A program made the position numbers and the translations under genes. Below, in pieces: positions 34,093-43,442 of a stretch of 64,000 nt of DNA (within the stretch, counting starts at the first letter, position 1; each line of letters starts with the position of its first letter). The stretch covers positions 1 through 64,000 of the forward strand of contig JAABTL010000003.1 of NCBI GenBank assembly GCA_011389865.1, written 5' to 3'. The notes beneath the pieces were generated by a model. That model did no database searches. It was not told the origin of the DNA and saw only the letters and a list, made by a program, of their open reading frames with translations. This DNA comes from Trueperaceae bacterium (GTDB lineage: Bacteria; Deinococcota; Deinococci; Deinococcales; Trueperaceae).

Positions 34093-34914
34093 TCAGGTCG
34101 CGGGCACGCTGAGGATCGGGATCGGGCTGGAGCGCACCAGCGCGTCGCCGCGCGCGCCCATGATCAGGCCTGCCAGGGCGCCGTGGCGCTTCATGCCGAC
34201 GACGATCGCGTCGGCGCCGAGTTCGTCCGCGAGCTTGGGCAGCGTGTCGATCGGGTTGCCGCCGGCGACGACGATGCGCTCCGCACGCCCTGCCGACAGC
34301 GTTTCGAGGCGCGACTGGGACGAGCCCGCCTCGCCCGGCGGCCCCCCCTCGACGTGCGCCAGCACGAGCTTGACGTCGGTGCGCTCGGCGAACCAGTTGG
34401 CGAAGGTCCAGGCGCCCAGGGCGGCCTCCTGGAAATCCGTCGCCACCAGTAGCCGGCGGACCTGCTGCGTCGGGCAGTCCTCGCGGACGGTCAGCACCGG
34501 GGTGGTGGTGCGGCGTACGACGCGGCCGGCGACGCCGCCGAGGAAGACGTCGTCGAACGGCGTGCGCCCGTGGGCGCCCATGACCAACAGGTCGAAGTCC
34601 GTCGCCAGCCGCAGGAGCTCGCGCAGCGGCTCGCCCCAGACCAGCTCGGTGGTCGCGCCGCCGTCGGTGAGGAGAGCGAGTCGGTCCATCAGGCCGCGGG
34701 TCTCCGCCTGCCGCTCCTCCTCGAGGTGCCGCTGGAGTTCCGGGACGATCGCGTCGGACCCCGTGGGCGGGGAGGAACGGCCGCGGCCCTCCTGGAAGCG
34801 CTGCTGCACGTGCACCACGTGCAGATCCCCCGAGGCGCGGCGGGCGATGTCGACGGCGAGGGTTCTGGCGAGTTCGGCGGTGTGGCTGAAGTCGGTCGCG
34901 TGAAGGATACGCAT
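34093..34914 (-). CDS. Universal stress protein (tandem)
   Basis: 273 aa; MRILHATDFSHTAELARTLAVD...LLVMGAHGRTPFDD...ADAIVVGMKRHGALAGLIMG. Confidence 0.88.
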   Translation of the reverse strand: MRILHATDFSHTAELARTLAVDIARRASGDLHVVHVQQRFQEGRGRSSPPTGSDAIVPELQRHLEEERQAETRGLMDRLALLTDGGATTELVWGEPLRELLRLATDFDLLVMGAHGRTPFDDVFLGGVAGRVVRRTTTPVLTVREDCPTQQVRRLLVATDFQEAALGAWTFANWFAERTDVKLVLAHVEGGPPGEAGSSQSRLETLSAGRAERIVVAGGNPIDTLPKLADELGADAIVVGMKRHGALAGLIMGARGDALVRSSPIPILSVPAT

Positions 34915-35343
34915 GGGTCCCTCCAGCTGAGACGTTCCCTGTCCCGGGCGCCGAATCGGCGCGGCTGGCGGCCCGATGCCGGCGCTCGCCTCATGCTAGC
35001 AGGATGCTGGGGGCACCAAAGGGTCCGGCCACCGTGAGCGGGCTGCCGGGGGTGGTCACGGTGACCGGAGCCGGTCGCGAATCGCTGTTGCGACCCACGA
35101 ACCCGGTACCCCTAGTGAACCGCATCACGATGTGGCGCGGGTCCGTGAAACTCCGACACGCGGTCGCCGGCGCGCGTCGTCGCGCGGCGCACGCGGTCGC
35201 CGACGCACGCCAGCTGCGGTGCGCCGCGCGGCCACGCGCGCCGGCGCCGGAGGCCCTAGACTGAACGTAGGCAAGCGCGTCCGCGAGGTGCCTACGCCGA
35301 CCCGGTCGAGGGGCTCGTGCGCCGCTTGCGCAGGAGGTGCCGC

Positions 35344-35793
35344 ATGTACCGCAAGATCCTCGTTCCGACGGACGGCAGCGCGTGCGCCCAGCACGCGGTC
35401 CACGAGGCGGTCGAGCTGGCGAAGGCGATCGACGCCGAGATCACCTTCCTCTACGCGCTCGAGAACCCGCTCACCACCGGCACCGCCAGCCCCGAGGCGC
35501 TGCCCTACTCGGCGCAGCTGTGGGACGACCTCAAGGCGATGGCCGACGAGGCGCTCCAGGCGGCCAGCGCGATCGCGGAGTCGAGCGGCGTCCACGCCAC
35601 CGCCGTGCGGGTCGACAACCGTGCGCCGGTGCAGGCGATCCTCGAGGCCGAGGACGAACACGACCTGGTGATCATGGGCACCCACGGGCGCCGGGGGTTC
35701 AACCGCTGGATGTTCGGCTCGGTCGCGGAGGGCGCGCTCCGCAGGGCCAAGCGGCCCTTCCTCCTCATCCGCAGCGGCGAGGCCGAGGGCTGA
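35344..35793 (+). CDS. Universal stress protein
   Basis: ATG 35344; MYRKILVPTDGSACAQHAVHEAVELAK...HDLVIMGTHGRRGFNRWMFGSVAEGALRRAKRPFLLI. Confidence 0.92.
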   Translation: MYRKILVPTDGSACAQHAVHEAVELAKAIDAEITFLYALENPLTTGTASPEALPYSAQLWDDLKAMADEALQAASAIAESSGVHATAVRVDNRAPVQAILEAEDEHDLVIMGTHGRRGFNRWMFGSVAEGALRRAKRPFLLIRSGEAEG

Positions 35794-35807
35794 CCGGCCC
35801 TGCGCCG

Positions 35808-36920
35808 GTGAACGATCCACCCGCCGGGCGCGCCGGGCCCGTCGGGCACGTGAGACCCGACGGTCCCGCCGGTCACCGCAACCTCGAGCTCGAGACGCTG
35901 CTCGAGTTGTCACGGGCGCTGGAAGGTGCCCCGACCGGTTTCGAGGCGGCGGCGCTGGCGTTGCGGACGCTGGTCGCCGAGGGTCGCTTCGCCGCGGGGG
36001 AGGTGTGGTGGCGCGCCGAGGACGGGCCGCGGTGGAGGACGATCGGCGCCGGCGCCGATGGCGATCGGCCCGACGCGGTGATCGTCGACGAAGTGATGGC
36101 GTCGGGTGCCCCGCGTCGTGTCGAGGGGTGGTGGCTGATCCCCGTCGCGTCGGAGGGCGTGTTGGGCCTCGGTGGCGGTCCCGACGTTTCGGGCTCGTTC
36201 CTCCTCGGCGTCGCGGAGGTCGTCACGGCGACGGCCCAAGGGGGCCACCTGCGGCGGAGGCTGGAGGAGAAGGAGGCGCAGCGATCGCGGCTGCTGCGGG
36301 CGCTGCTGACCGCCCAGGAGGAGGAACGCGGCCGCATCGCGCGCGACCTGCACGATCAGATCGGCCAATCGCTCACGGCGATGCTCCTGGGCCTCGACCG
36401 GCAGCTGGAGCGTCTGGATCCCTCGGGCGATGGCGCGCACGGCGAACTGCGACGCCTGCGGGGGCTGACGGCCGTGACGCTCGCCGACGTGCGCCGCATC
36501 GCGCTCGACCTGCGCCCGTCGGTGCTCGACGAGTTGGGTCTGGCGGCGGCGCTGCGCCGCTTCGCGCGTGAGCTGCACGAGCGCTACGGCATCGCGGTCA
36601 CCGTGTTGGTCGAGGTCCCCGAGCGACTGTCGCGGCAGGTCGAGACGGTGCTCTACCGGGTGGCGCAGGAGGCGCTGACCAACGTGGTGCGGCACGCGCA
36701 GGCCGCCGAGGCCTCGATCGTCGTCACCGTGTCGCGCGGCTCCGTCCAGTTGGTGGTGGAGGACGACGGCGTCGGCTTCGACCCCGCGGCGCTGGCGCCG
36801 GCCGAGCGCATCGGGCTGATCGGCATGCGCGAGCGACTCGAGCTGCTCGGCGGCAGCCTGCGCCTCGAGAGCGCGCCCGGCAGCGGCTGCAGCGTGCACG
36901 GAAGGCTGCCGCTCCCATGA
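35808..36920 (+). CDS. Sensor histidine kinase, NarL/DegS-type (HisKA_3), cytoplasmic
   Basis: GTG 35808 (370 aa); EEERGRIARDLHDQIGQSLTAMLLGLD...QEALTNVVRHAQAAEASI...VEDDGVGFDP...IGLIGMRERLELLGGSL; no obvious TM helix. Confidence 0.88.
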   Translation: MNDPPAGRAGPVGHVRPDGPAGHRNLELETLLELSRALEGAPTGFEAAALALRTLVAEGRFAAGEVWWRAEDGPRWRTIGAGADGDRPDAVIVDEVMASGAPRRVEGWWLIPVASEGVLGLGGGPDVSGSFLLGVAEVVTATAQGGHLRRRLEEKEAQRSRLLRALLTAQEEERGRIARDLHDQIGQSLTAMLLGLDRQLERLDPSGDGAHGELRRLRGLTAVTLADVRRIALDLRPSVLDELGLAAALRRFARELHERYGIAVTVLVEVPERLSRQVETVLYRVAQEALTNVVRHAQAAEASIVVTVSRGSVQLVVEDDGVGFDPAALAPAERIGLIGMRERLELLGGSLRLESAPGSGCSVHGRLPLP

Positions 36921-37636
36921 GCGGCCGCTTGGACGACGGTGGACGCGCCGGCAACCATGGGCCGCGCGGTGGGTCCGGCGCGCGCGCCGGCAACGGCGTG
37001 CCCGGCCGGATCCGCCTCTTCTTGGTCGACGATCACCGCATCGTCCGCGCCGGGGTGCGGGCGCTGCTGCAGGCCCACGAGCATCTGGAGGTGGTGGGGG
37101 AGGCCGACAGCGGCGAGGACGCCATCGCGCGGGTGCCGGAGCTGCGGCCGGACGTGGTGCTCATGGACCTGTCGCTGCCCGGGATGAACGGTATCGCGGC
37201 CGCGGGCCAGCTGCGGCGGCTGGTCCCGGCACCGAGGCTGGTGGCGCTGTCGATGCACGAGGACGCGGAGTACGTGCAGGGCTTCCTCGAGGCGGGCGGA
37301 TCGGGCTACGTGCCCAAGTCGGCGGTCGAGACGCAGCTCGTCGACGCGATCATGGCGGTGATGCGCGGCGAGTACTACGCGCCGCCGCAGCTGCTCGCGG
37401 AGGTGGCGCGCGCCGTCGGGCGGCCCGACCCGTACAAGCACGTCCGGCTCACCCGCCGGGAACTCGAAGTCGTGCGCCGCATCGCGCAGGGCAGCACCTA
37501 CCGCGAGATCGCCGAGGCGCTGTCCATCTCGGAGAAGACCGTCGCCACCTACCGCGAGCGCGCGGGCGAGAAGCTCGGCGTGCGCAACCGCGCGGGGCTG
37601 GTGCGCTGGGCGCTGGAGCGCCATCTGATCGACTGA
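36917..37636 (+). CDS. LuxR-family response regulator
   Basis: 239 aa; IRLFLVDDHRIVRAGVRALL...DVVLMDLSLPGMNGI...LTRRELEVVRRIAQGSTYREIAEALSISEKTVATYRERAGEKLGVRNR. Confidence 0.94.
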   Translation: MSGRLDDGGRAGNHGPRGGSGARAGNGVPGRIRLFLVDDHRIVRAGVRALLQAHEHLEVVGEADSGEDAIARVPELRPDVVLMDLSLPGMNGIAAAGQLRRLVPAPRLVALSMHEDAEYVQGFLEAGGSGYVPKSAVETQLVDAIMAVMRGEYYAPPQLLAEVARAVGRPDPYKHVRLTRRELEVVRRIAQGSTYREIAEALSISEKTVATYRERAGEKLGVRNRAGLVRWALERHLID

Positions 37637-37747
37637 GTGAGCGCGTGGGCCTTGGCGCACCGGCGGGCGCCCGGCCAGCAGACGCCCGTGCCCCGGTACG
37701 CGGCGGACGTCGGTCACGCCGCTCCGGCGTGGCGGTAGCATGCCCGC

Positions 37748-39007
37748 GTGCAGGCGAGGGGCTGGGGCCAGCCGAACCGCAACTTCCTCCTGGGCGTCTA
37801 CAACGGCGTCCTCGTCAACGGTGGCGAGGCGTTCTTCCACTCGGGCCTGGTGCTCGCGCCGTTCCTGGCCGCGCTCGGTGCGCCCGCCTGGGCGATCGGC
37901 CTGATCCCGGCCCTGCGGGTGGGCGGCTGGTTCCTCCCGCAGCTGTTCGTGGCCACCCGCCTCGCCCACGTGCCGTTCAAGCTGCCGCTCTACCGTCGGA
38001 CCTCGACGCTGAGGGTGATGGCGTTCGTGGCGCTGACCGTAGCGGTGTTCCTGGTCGGCGACCGGCCTGCGGTCCTCGTGCCGCTGACGCTGGCGATGGT
38101 GTTCGCGAACTCCGTCGCCGGCGGCGTCGGCGGCGTGCCCTTCGCCGACGTCACCGCCAAGGTGGTGCCCCACTATCGGCTCGGCACCTTCTGGGCGCTG
38201 CGCAACGGCATCGGTGGCCTGCTGGCGCTGCTGTCGGGCCTCGTCCTGCGGCGGGTGCTCGACAGCGAGCTGGCCTTCCCGACCGACTTCGCCCTGGTCT
38301 TCCTGCTGGGGACCCTGCTGACCGCCGGCGCCTACCTCAGCTTCGCGCTGGTCCGCGAGCCCGAGGGCAAGATCGCGTTGAAGCAGCCGCTCGGCGGCAC
38401 GCTGAAGCGCCTGCCCGGCGTGCTGCGCGGCGATCCGAGCTTCCGCCGTTACCTGCGGGTGCGCTTCCTGGCGCTGGCGGGCATGCTGGCCGAGCCCTTC
38501 TACGCCGTCTACGCGATCGAGCGGCTCGGCGCCCCGGTGAGCGCGTTGGGCACCTACGTCATCGTCGCGACCTTCGCGTCGATCGCGATCAACTTCGCCT
38601 TCCGCCGTCCCGCCGACCGCGGCCGCAACGTCGACGTGCTGCACGTGGCGATCGCGCTGTTGGCCGCGGCGCCCGTCGTCGCGCTCGTCGCCGGCGACTG
38701 GCGGGTCTTCGCGCTCGTGTTCGCGTTCTCCGCGGCGGGCAACTCCGGCATGGGCATCGCCGCCTGGAACCTGCTCTACGCCGTGTCGCCCGAGGCCGAC
38801 CGACCGCTGTACGTGGGGGTGGCCAACAGCGTGCTGGCGCTGCCGAGCCTGGCGCCGGTCGCGGCGGGTGCGGCGCTGGCGTGGCTCGGTTTCGGCGGCG
38901 CCTTCGCGATCGCGGCCGGCCTGGCGCTGACGAGCCTGGCCCTGTCGTTCCGCTTCACGGAGCTGCGGGCGCTCGATCGCGCCGCGCTCGAGGGCAAGCA
39001 CCGCTGA
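37748..39007 (+). CDS. MFS transporter
   Basis: 419 aa, multiple TM segments; GTG start. Confidence 0.8.
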   Translation: MQARGWGQPNRNFLLGVYNGVLVNGGEAFFHSGLVLAPFLAALGAPAWAIGLIPALRVGGWFLPQLFVATRLAHVPFKLPLYRRTSTLRVMAFVALTVAVFLVGDRPAVLVPLTLAMVFANSVAGGVGGVPFADVTAKVVPHYRLGTFWALRNGIGGLLALLSGLVLRRVLDSELAFPTDFALVFLLGTLLTAGAYLSFALVREPEGKIALKQPLGGTLKRLPGVLRGDPSFRRYLRVRFLALAGMLAEPFYAVYAIERLGAPVSALGTYVIVATFASIAINFAFRRPADRGRNVDVLHVAIALLAAAPVVALVAGDWRVFALVFAFSAAGNSGMGIAAWNLLYAVSPEADRPLYVGVANSVLALPSLAPVAAGAALAWLGFGGAFAIAAGLALTSLALSFRFTELRALDRAALEGKHR

Positions 39008-39043
39008 GGCGCTCGGGTGCCGGCGCGGTCTTGGCGACGGCGG

Positions 39044-39070
39044 GTGCCGGCGCGGTCGTGGCGCCGGCAC
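39044..39070. terminator. Hairpin terminator candidate between convergent genes
   Basis: GTGCCGGCGC-ggtcgtg-GCGCCGGCAC; overlaps a 23-bp near-identical direct repeat (39014-39036 / 39041-39063). Confidence 0.55.
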
Positions 39071-39076
39071 ACAGGG

Positions 39077-39406
39077 TCAGAGCCGGTGGAAGGCCTCGAC
39101 GTTCAGCACGAAGACGATCGCCCCGCCGACCGGCACCTCCATCGGCTGGGAGGCGAACGCGCCCTCGACCGCGTGCAGCGGCGAGCCCGCCGTCACGACC
39201 TTGGTGCGCTCGCGGCAGTTGGCGTGGATGATCTCCTGCACCAGGGCGACGTCCTTGTCCTCCACGCCGATGATGAGCGTGGTGTTGCCCTCGCGGAGGA
39301 AACCGCCGGTCGACGCCATCTTGGTCGACTGGAAGCTGCGTTCCCGGAGCGCCTGCTCGAGCTTGGCGGCGTCGGCGTCCTGCACGATGGTCAGGAGCAG
39401 TTTCAT
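39077..39406 (-). CDS. Cyclic-di-AMP receptor-like protein (DUF970/DarA family)
   Basis: 109 aa from ATG 39406; MKLLLTIVQDADAAKLEQALRERSFQSTKMASTGGFLREGNTTLIIGVEDKDVALVQEII. Confidence 0.85.
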   Translation of the reverse strand: MKLLLTIVQDADAAKLEQALRERSFQSTKMASTGGFLREGNTTLIIGVEDKDVALVQEIIHANCRERTKVVTAGSPLHAVEGAFASQPMEVPVGGAIVFVLNVEAFHRL

Positions 39407-39617
39407 GGTGACCGACATGGTAGCAGACCGTGGCCAGGGGTTCGTCATGCCGCCGTCGGACGCCCGCCCCGAGGTTGACACCCCGGTGGCGCGAACGTAC
39501 GCTTGCGGGCGAGTCGGCAACCCGTCACCGCCGTCCTGGACGCGGATGACGTGACCAGGGTCCGCGGCCCCGACGCGGTCCGAACACGCCGGACGAACCC
39601 GCGCGCCCGGAGGAGTC

Positions 39618-40811
39618 ATGACGCAGAGCGACCTGATGCTGATCCGAGAGAAGCACGCCCAGCTCGACGGGCTGCTGCCGAAGCTGGAGGCCGACGCCTG
39701 GGTGGTCTTCTGTCGTGAGGGCAGCGATCGCTCCACCCTGCTGTTCGCGGGCCAAGCGATGGTGGGCCTGTCGGCGTTCGTGTTCACCCCGGCGGGGCGC
39801 AAGATCGCGCTGGTGGCCGACTACGACCGCATGGGTATCGAGCAGCCGGGGGTGTTCGGCGAGGTGATCGCGTACGGCCGCGAGGGGCTCGACACCCACC
39901 TGCGGGCCGTGTGGGCGGAGCTGAAGCCCGGCGTGGTGGCCCTCAACCAGCACGAGGAAGACTACCTGGTCGACGGGCTGACGGTAGGCCTGCTGCGGAA
40001 GCTCGAGAAGACGGTCGGAGACGAAGGCCTCGGCGCCCGTGCGGTGTCCTCGGCGCCGGTGCTCGAGCCGCTGCGGGCGCGCAAGTCGCCCGAGGAGCTG
40101 CGGCGGCTGCGGCGCGCCGTCGAGCTGACCGAGCAGCTGCTCGACGAGGCCGGCCAGTTCATGCGCGTCGGCCTGACGGAGCGCGACGTCGCCGAGTTCA
40201 TCAAGCGGCGGCAGCGCGAGCTCGGCGTCACCCACTCCTTCAGCGACGGCGCCGCCGTCATGACGGGCACTGCGGGCCTCGGGCACCGCAGCGCGGGCGA
40301 TGCGCCGCTGGTCGAGGGCGACACCGTCGTCATCGACATGGGCGTCTTCGTCGAGGGCTACACCTCCGACGTCATGCGCACCTACTACCTGGCGCGCCCC
40401 GAGGAGAGCGCCCCGCCGCCCGAGGTCCAGCGGCGCTTCGACGCGGCGATGGCGGCCGTGCACGCCAGCGTGGCCGCGATGCGACCCGGCGTCGCGGGCC
40501 ACGAGGTCGATGCCGTCGCCCGGCGCGTGCTCGAGGAGCACGGAGCGCCCGTCTACACGCACGCGCTCGGCCACCAGATCGGCAGGACCGTCCACGACGG
40601 CGGCACCACCCTGGCGCCGCTCGGCGACCGCTACGGCAGCCGCGGACTCGGGTCCCTCGAGGTGGGCGAGGTCTACACCGTCGAGCCGGTCGTGCACGGC
40701 CGCACCGGGGTCGACGGGCACCCGATCGGGCCGGAGCAGGACGTCGTCGTCACCGAGACCGGCGCCGAGTTCATCTCGACGCCGCCCACCGGGCTCGTGT
40801 TCGTCCGGTAG
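39618..40811 (+). CDS. Xaa-Pro aminopeptidase / M24 family peptidase
   Basis: 397 aa; VIDMGVFVEGYTSDVMRTYYL, YTHALGHQIGRTVHDGGTTLAP, GEVYTVEPVVHGRTG. Confidence 0.9.
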   Translation: MTQSDLMLIREKHAQLDGLLPKLEADAWVVFCREGSDRSTLLFAGQAMVGLSAFVFTPAGRKIALVADYDRMGIEQPGVFGEVIAYGREGLDTHLRAVWAELKPGVVALNQHEEDYLVDGLTVGLLRKLEKTVGDEGLGARAVSSAPVLEPLRARKSPEELRRLRRAVELTEQLLDEAGQFMRVGLTERDVAEFIKRRQRELGVTHSFSDGAAVMTGTAGLGHRSAGDAPLVEGDTVVIDMGVFVEGYTSDVMRTYYLARPEESAPPPEVQRRFDAAMAAVHASVAAMRPGVAGHEVDAVARRVLEEHGAPVYTHALGHQIGRTVHDGGTTLAPLGDRYGSRGLGSLEVGEVYTVEPVVHGRTGVDGHPIGPEQDVVVTETGAEFISTPPTGLVFVR

Positions 40812-40819
40812 GCCGGGCC

Positions 40820-41803
40820 GTGCTGCAGTACGTCCTCAGGCGCCTCGTCTCGCTGGTCTTCATCCTCCTCGGTGTCTCCGTCCTGGTGTTCCTGCTCGTG
40901 CACCTGGCGCCGGGCGACCCCGTCCGGATCATGCTCGGTGAGGAGGCGACGCAGGTCGACATCGACCGCCTCAACCGGCTGTACGGCTTCGACCAGCCGC
41001 TGCCGGTGCAGTACTTTCGCTGGATCGGCAACGCGCTGCAGGGTGACCTGGGCGTGTCGATCCGGCAGCAGCTGCCCGTGACGCGGTTGATTCTCGAGCG
41101 CATGCCGGCCACGATCGAACTGGCGCTGTGGTCCCTGGTGATCGCGATCGGGGTGGGCATACCGCTCGGGGTGCTGTCGGCGGTGCGCCGGAACACCTGG
41201 ATCGACTTCGGCTCGATGTTCGCCGCGCTGGTCGGCGTGGCGGCCCCGAACTTCTGGGTGGGGCTGATCCTGCTGTCGCAGGTCGCCCTCTACGTGGCCT
41301 GGCTGCCGATCGGGGGGCGGGGTCCGTCGTTCGGCGACGCGCTGATCGCCCTGTTCACCCGCTTCGACGGCGCGATGCTGTGGGACCACGTCCGCTACGC
41401 GCTGCTGCCGGCGCTCGCGCTCGGGACCTCGATCATGGCCCTCATCACGCGACTGACGCGCTCCAGCCTGCTGGAGGTGTTGGGGCGCGACTACGTGCGC
41501 ACGGCGCGAGCCAAGGGCCTCAGGGGCCTGACGGTGGTGTACGGCCACGCGCTGAAGAACGCGCTGCTGCCCGTCGTCACGGTGGTGGGCGTGCAGTTCG
41601 GCGCCCTGCTCGGCGGCTCGATCGTCATCGAGGTCGTGTTCTCGTGGCCGGGCGTCGGCCGCCTGATCGTCAACGCCATCAGCCAACGTGACTTCCCGGT
41701 GGTCCAGGGGAGCGTCCTGATGCTGGCGGTGGTCTTCGCCTTCGTCAACCTGCTCGTCGACCTGAGCTACAGCTTGATCAACCCGAGGATCCGCTATGGC
41801 TAA
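40820..41803 (+). CDS. ABC transporter permease (DppB/OppB family)
   Basis: GTG 40820 (327 aa); LQYVLRRLVSLVFILLGVSVLVFLLVHLAPGDPVRIMLGEEAT...ARAKGLRGLTVVYGHALKNALLPVVTVVG. Confidence 0.92.
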   Translation: MLQYVLRRLVSLVFILLGVSVLVFLLVHLAPGDPVRIMLGEEATQVDIDRLNRLYGFDQPLPVQYFRWIGNALQGDLGVSIRQQLPVTRLILERMPATIELALWSLVIAIGVGIPLGVLSAVRRNTWIDFGSMFAALVGVAAPNFWVGLILLSQVALYVAWLPIGGRGPSFGDALIALFTRFDGAMLWDHVRYALLPALALGTSIMALITRLTRSSLLEVLGRDYVRTARAKGLRGLTVVYGHALKNALLPVVTVVGVQFGALLGGSIVIEVVFSWPGVGRLIVNAISQRDFPVVQGSVLMLAVVFAFVNLLVDLSYSLINPRIRYG

Positions 41804-42701
41804 CGTGCCGACCGTCGTCGCCGTCCCCGCGCCGCGTCGCGGCAACCCGATGCTGCGCAAGCTCCTGCGCAACAAGAACGTCGTTGCGGGCTCGACCGTC
41901 ATCGCCCTGCTCCTGATCGTGGCGGCCATCGGTCCCTGGATCACGCCGATGGATCCCTACCGGCAGGACATCTGGGAGCGCTACGCCGCGCCGCGCGGCC
42001 TGATCGTCGAGGGGCAGTTCAACACGCAGTTCATCCTGGGGGCCGACGAGCTCGGCCGCGACCTGCTCTCCCGGCTGATCATCGGCGCGCGCGTGTCGCT
42101 GATGGTCGGCTTCGTCGCGACCTCCATCTCGCTGCTCTTCGGCGTCACCCTGGGGGCCATCTCTGGCTACGTCGGCGGCTGGGTCGACAACCTGATCATG
42201 CGGCTGATGGACGTCATCCTGGCCCTGCCCGGCATCCTGCTCGCGATCGCGATCGTCGCGGCGCTCGGCCCGAACATCGTCAACGCGATGATGGCGATCG
42301 CCGTGGTCCGCATCCCACAGATCGCGCGCGTGGTGCGCTCCGACGTCCTGGCGATCCGCGAGGAGGAGTTCGTCGAGGCGGTCAAGGCGCTCGGCCAGAA
42401 CCACGTGGTGGTGCTCTTCAAGCACATCCTGATGAACGCTTGGGCCCCCACGCTGGTCATCGCGACGCTGGGGATGGGGACCGCGATCGTCGCGGAGGCG
42501 GCGCTGTCGTTCCTCGGGTTGGGCGCGCAGCCGCCGCAGATCTCCTGGGGACGCATGCTGTCGGTGGGACGCGAGGCGATCCGCAGCGCGCCGCACGTGA
42601 CGCTCTACCCGGGCCTCGCCATCACGGTCGTCGTGCTGGGCTTCAGCCTGCTCGGCGACGGCCTGCGCGACGTCTTCGACCGCCGGTTGCAGGACAGCTG
42701 A
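41796..42701 (+). CDS. ABC transporter permease (DppC/OppC family)
   Basis: 301 aa; FILGADELGRDLLSRLIIGARVSLMVGFVA...VEAVKALGQNHVVVLFKHILMNAWAP. Confidence 0.92.
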   Translation: MANVPTVVAVPAPRRGNPMLRKLLRNKNVVAGSTVIALLLIVAAIGPWITPMDPYRQDIWERYAAPRGLIVEGQFNTQFILGADELGRDLLSRLIIGARVSLMVGFVATSISLLFGVTLGAISGYVGGWVDNLIMRLMDVILALPGILLAIAIVAALGPNIVNAMMAIAVVRIPQIARVVRSDVLAIREEEFVEAVKALGQNHVVVLFKHILMNAWAPTLVIATLGMGTAIVAEAALSFLGLGAQPPQISWGRMLSVGREAIRSAPHVTLYPGLAITVVVLGFSLLGDGLRDVFDRRLQDS

Positions 42702-42717
42702 GGCAGCGCCGCTCTCC

Positions 42718-43311
42718 TCACGGGCTCTTCTGCCACACCGCCCGCTCGCCCGCGCCCAGCGCCTCGAAGAGGCTGCGGCCGTAGTAGACCGCGGGCCGCG
42801 CCTCGGACGCGTCCAGCAGCCACCGCTCGTCGTAGGCCTCCGGCCGGTGGTGCACGGCCACCACCTCGCCGACGAAGAGGTCGTGGTCGCCGGTCTCGTG
42901 GACGGCGGTGACGCGGCACTCGTAGGCGAGGTAGGCGTCGCGCAGGATCGGCAGGTCGAGCGCGGTGCCGGTCGTGGCCGTCAGGCCGAAGCGCGCGAAC
43001 TTGTCGAGCCCGTCGCGCGCGCTCGTCGAGCCGACGCCGGCGATCGCGTCCGCGCGCTCGAACGGGAGGAAGTGCACCGCGAAGGCGCCCGATGCCCTCA
43101 CCAGCTCGTGGGTGTGGCGCGTGCGGCCCAGCGCGACGCCGTAGAGCGGGGGCTCGGCGGAGAGCGCGGTGTGCCAGCCGGCGCTCATCACGTTGCGCTC
43201 GCCCGAGAATGAGGAGGTGACCACGGCGACGGTGCCGGGGTAGTAGCCGAAGAAGCGCCCGGGGGGCGCGGAGGTGACCAGGGGCGAGGCGGGGTCCGTG
43301 TCGACGCTCAT
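42718..43311 (-). CDS. Flavin reductase family protein (FMN-binding)
   Basis: 197 aa; YPGTVAVVTSSFSGERNVMSAGWHTALSAEPPLYGVALGRTRHTHELVRASGAFAVHFLP. Confidence 0.88.
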   Translation of the reverse strand: MSVDTDPASPLVTSAPPGRFFGYYPGTVAVVTSSFSGERNVMSAGWHTALSAEPPLYGVALGRTRHTHELVRASGAFAVHFLPFERADAIAGVGSTSARDGLDKFARFGLTATTGTALDLPILRDAYLAYECRVTAVHETGDHDLFVGEVVAVHHRPEAYDERWLLDASEARPAVYYGRSLFEALGAGERAVWQKSP

Positions 43312-43442
43312 GGCACGGATGGTACCCAGGGGGAGGCGCCGGTGGCGTCGCGCCAGCGTGCGGGAGGCGCCGCGGCGCCCTGCCGGCGGCCTCTCGCGCG
43401 GGCGCCGCCCTGGGTATCGTCGGGCGTGATCGGAGGAAGCGC

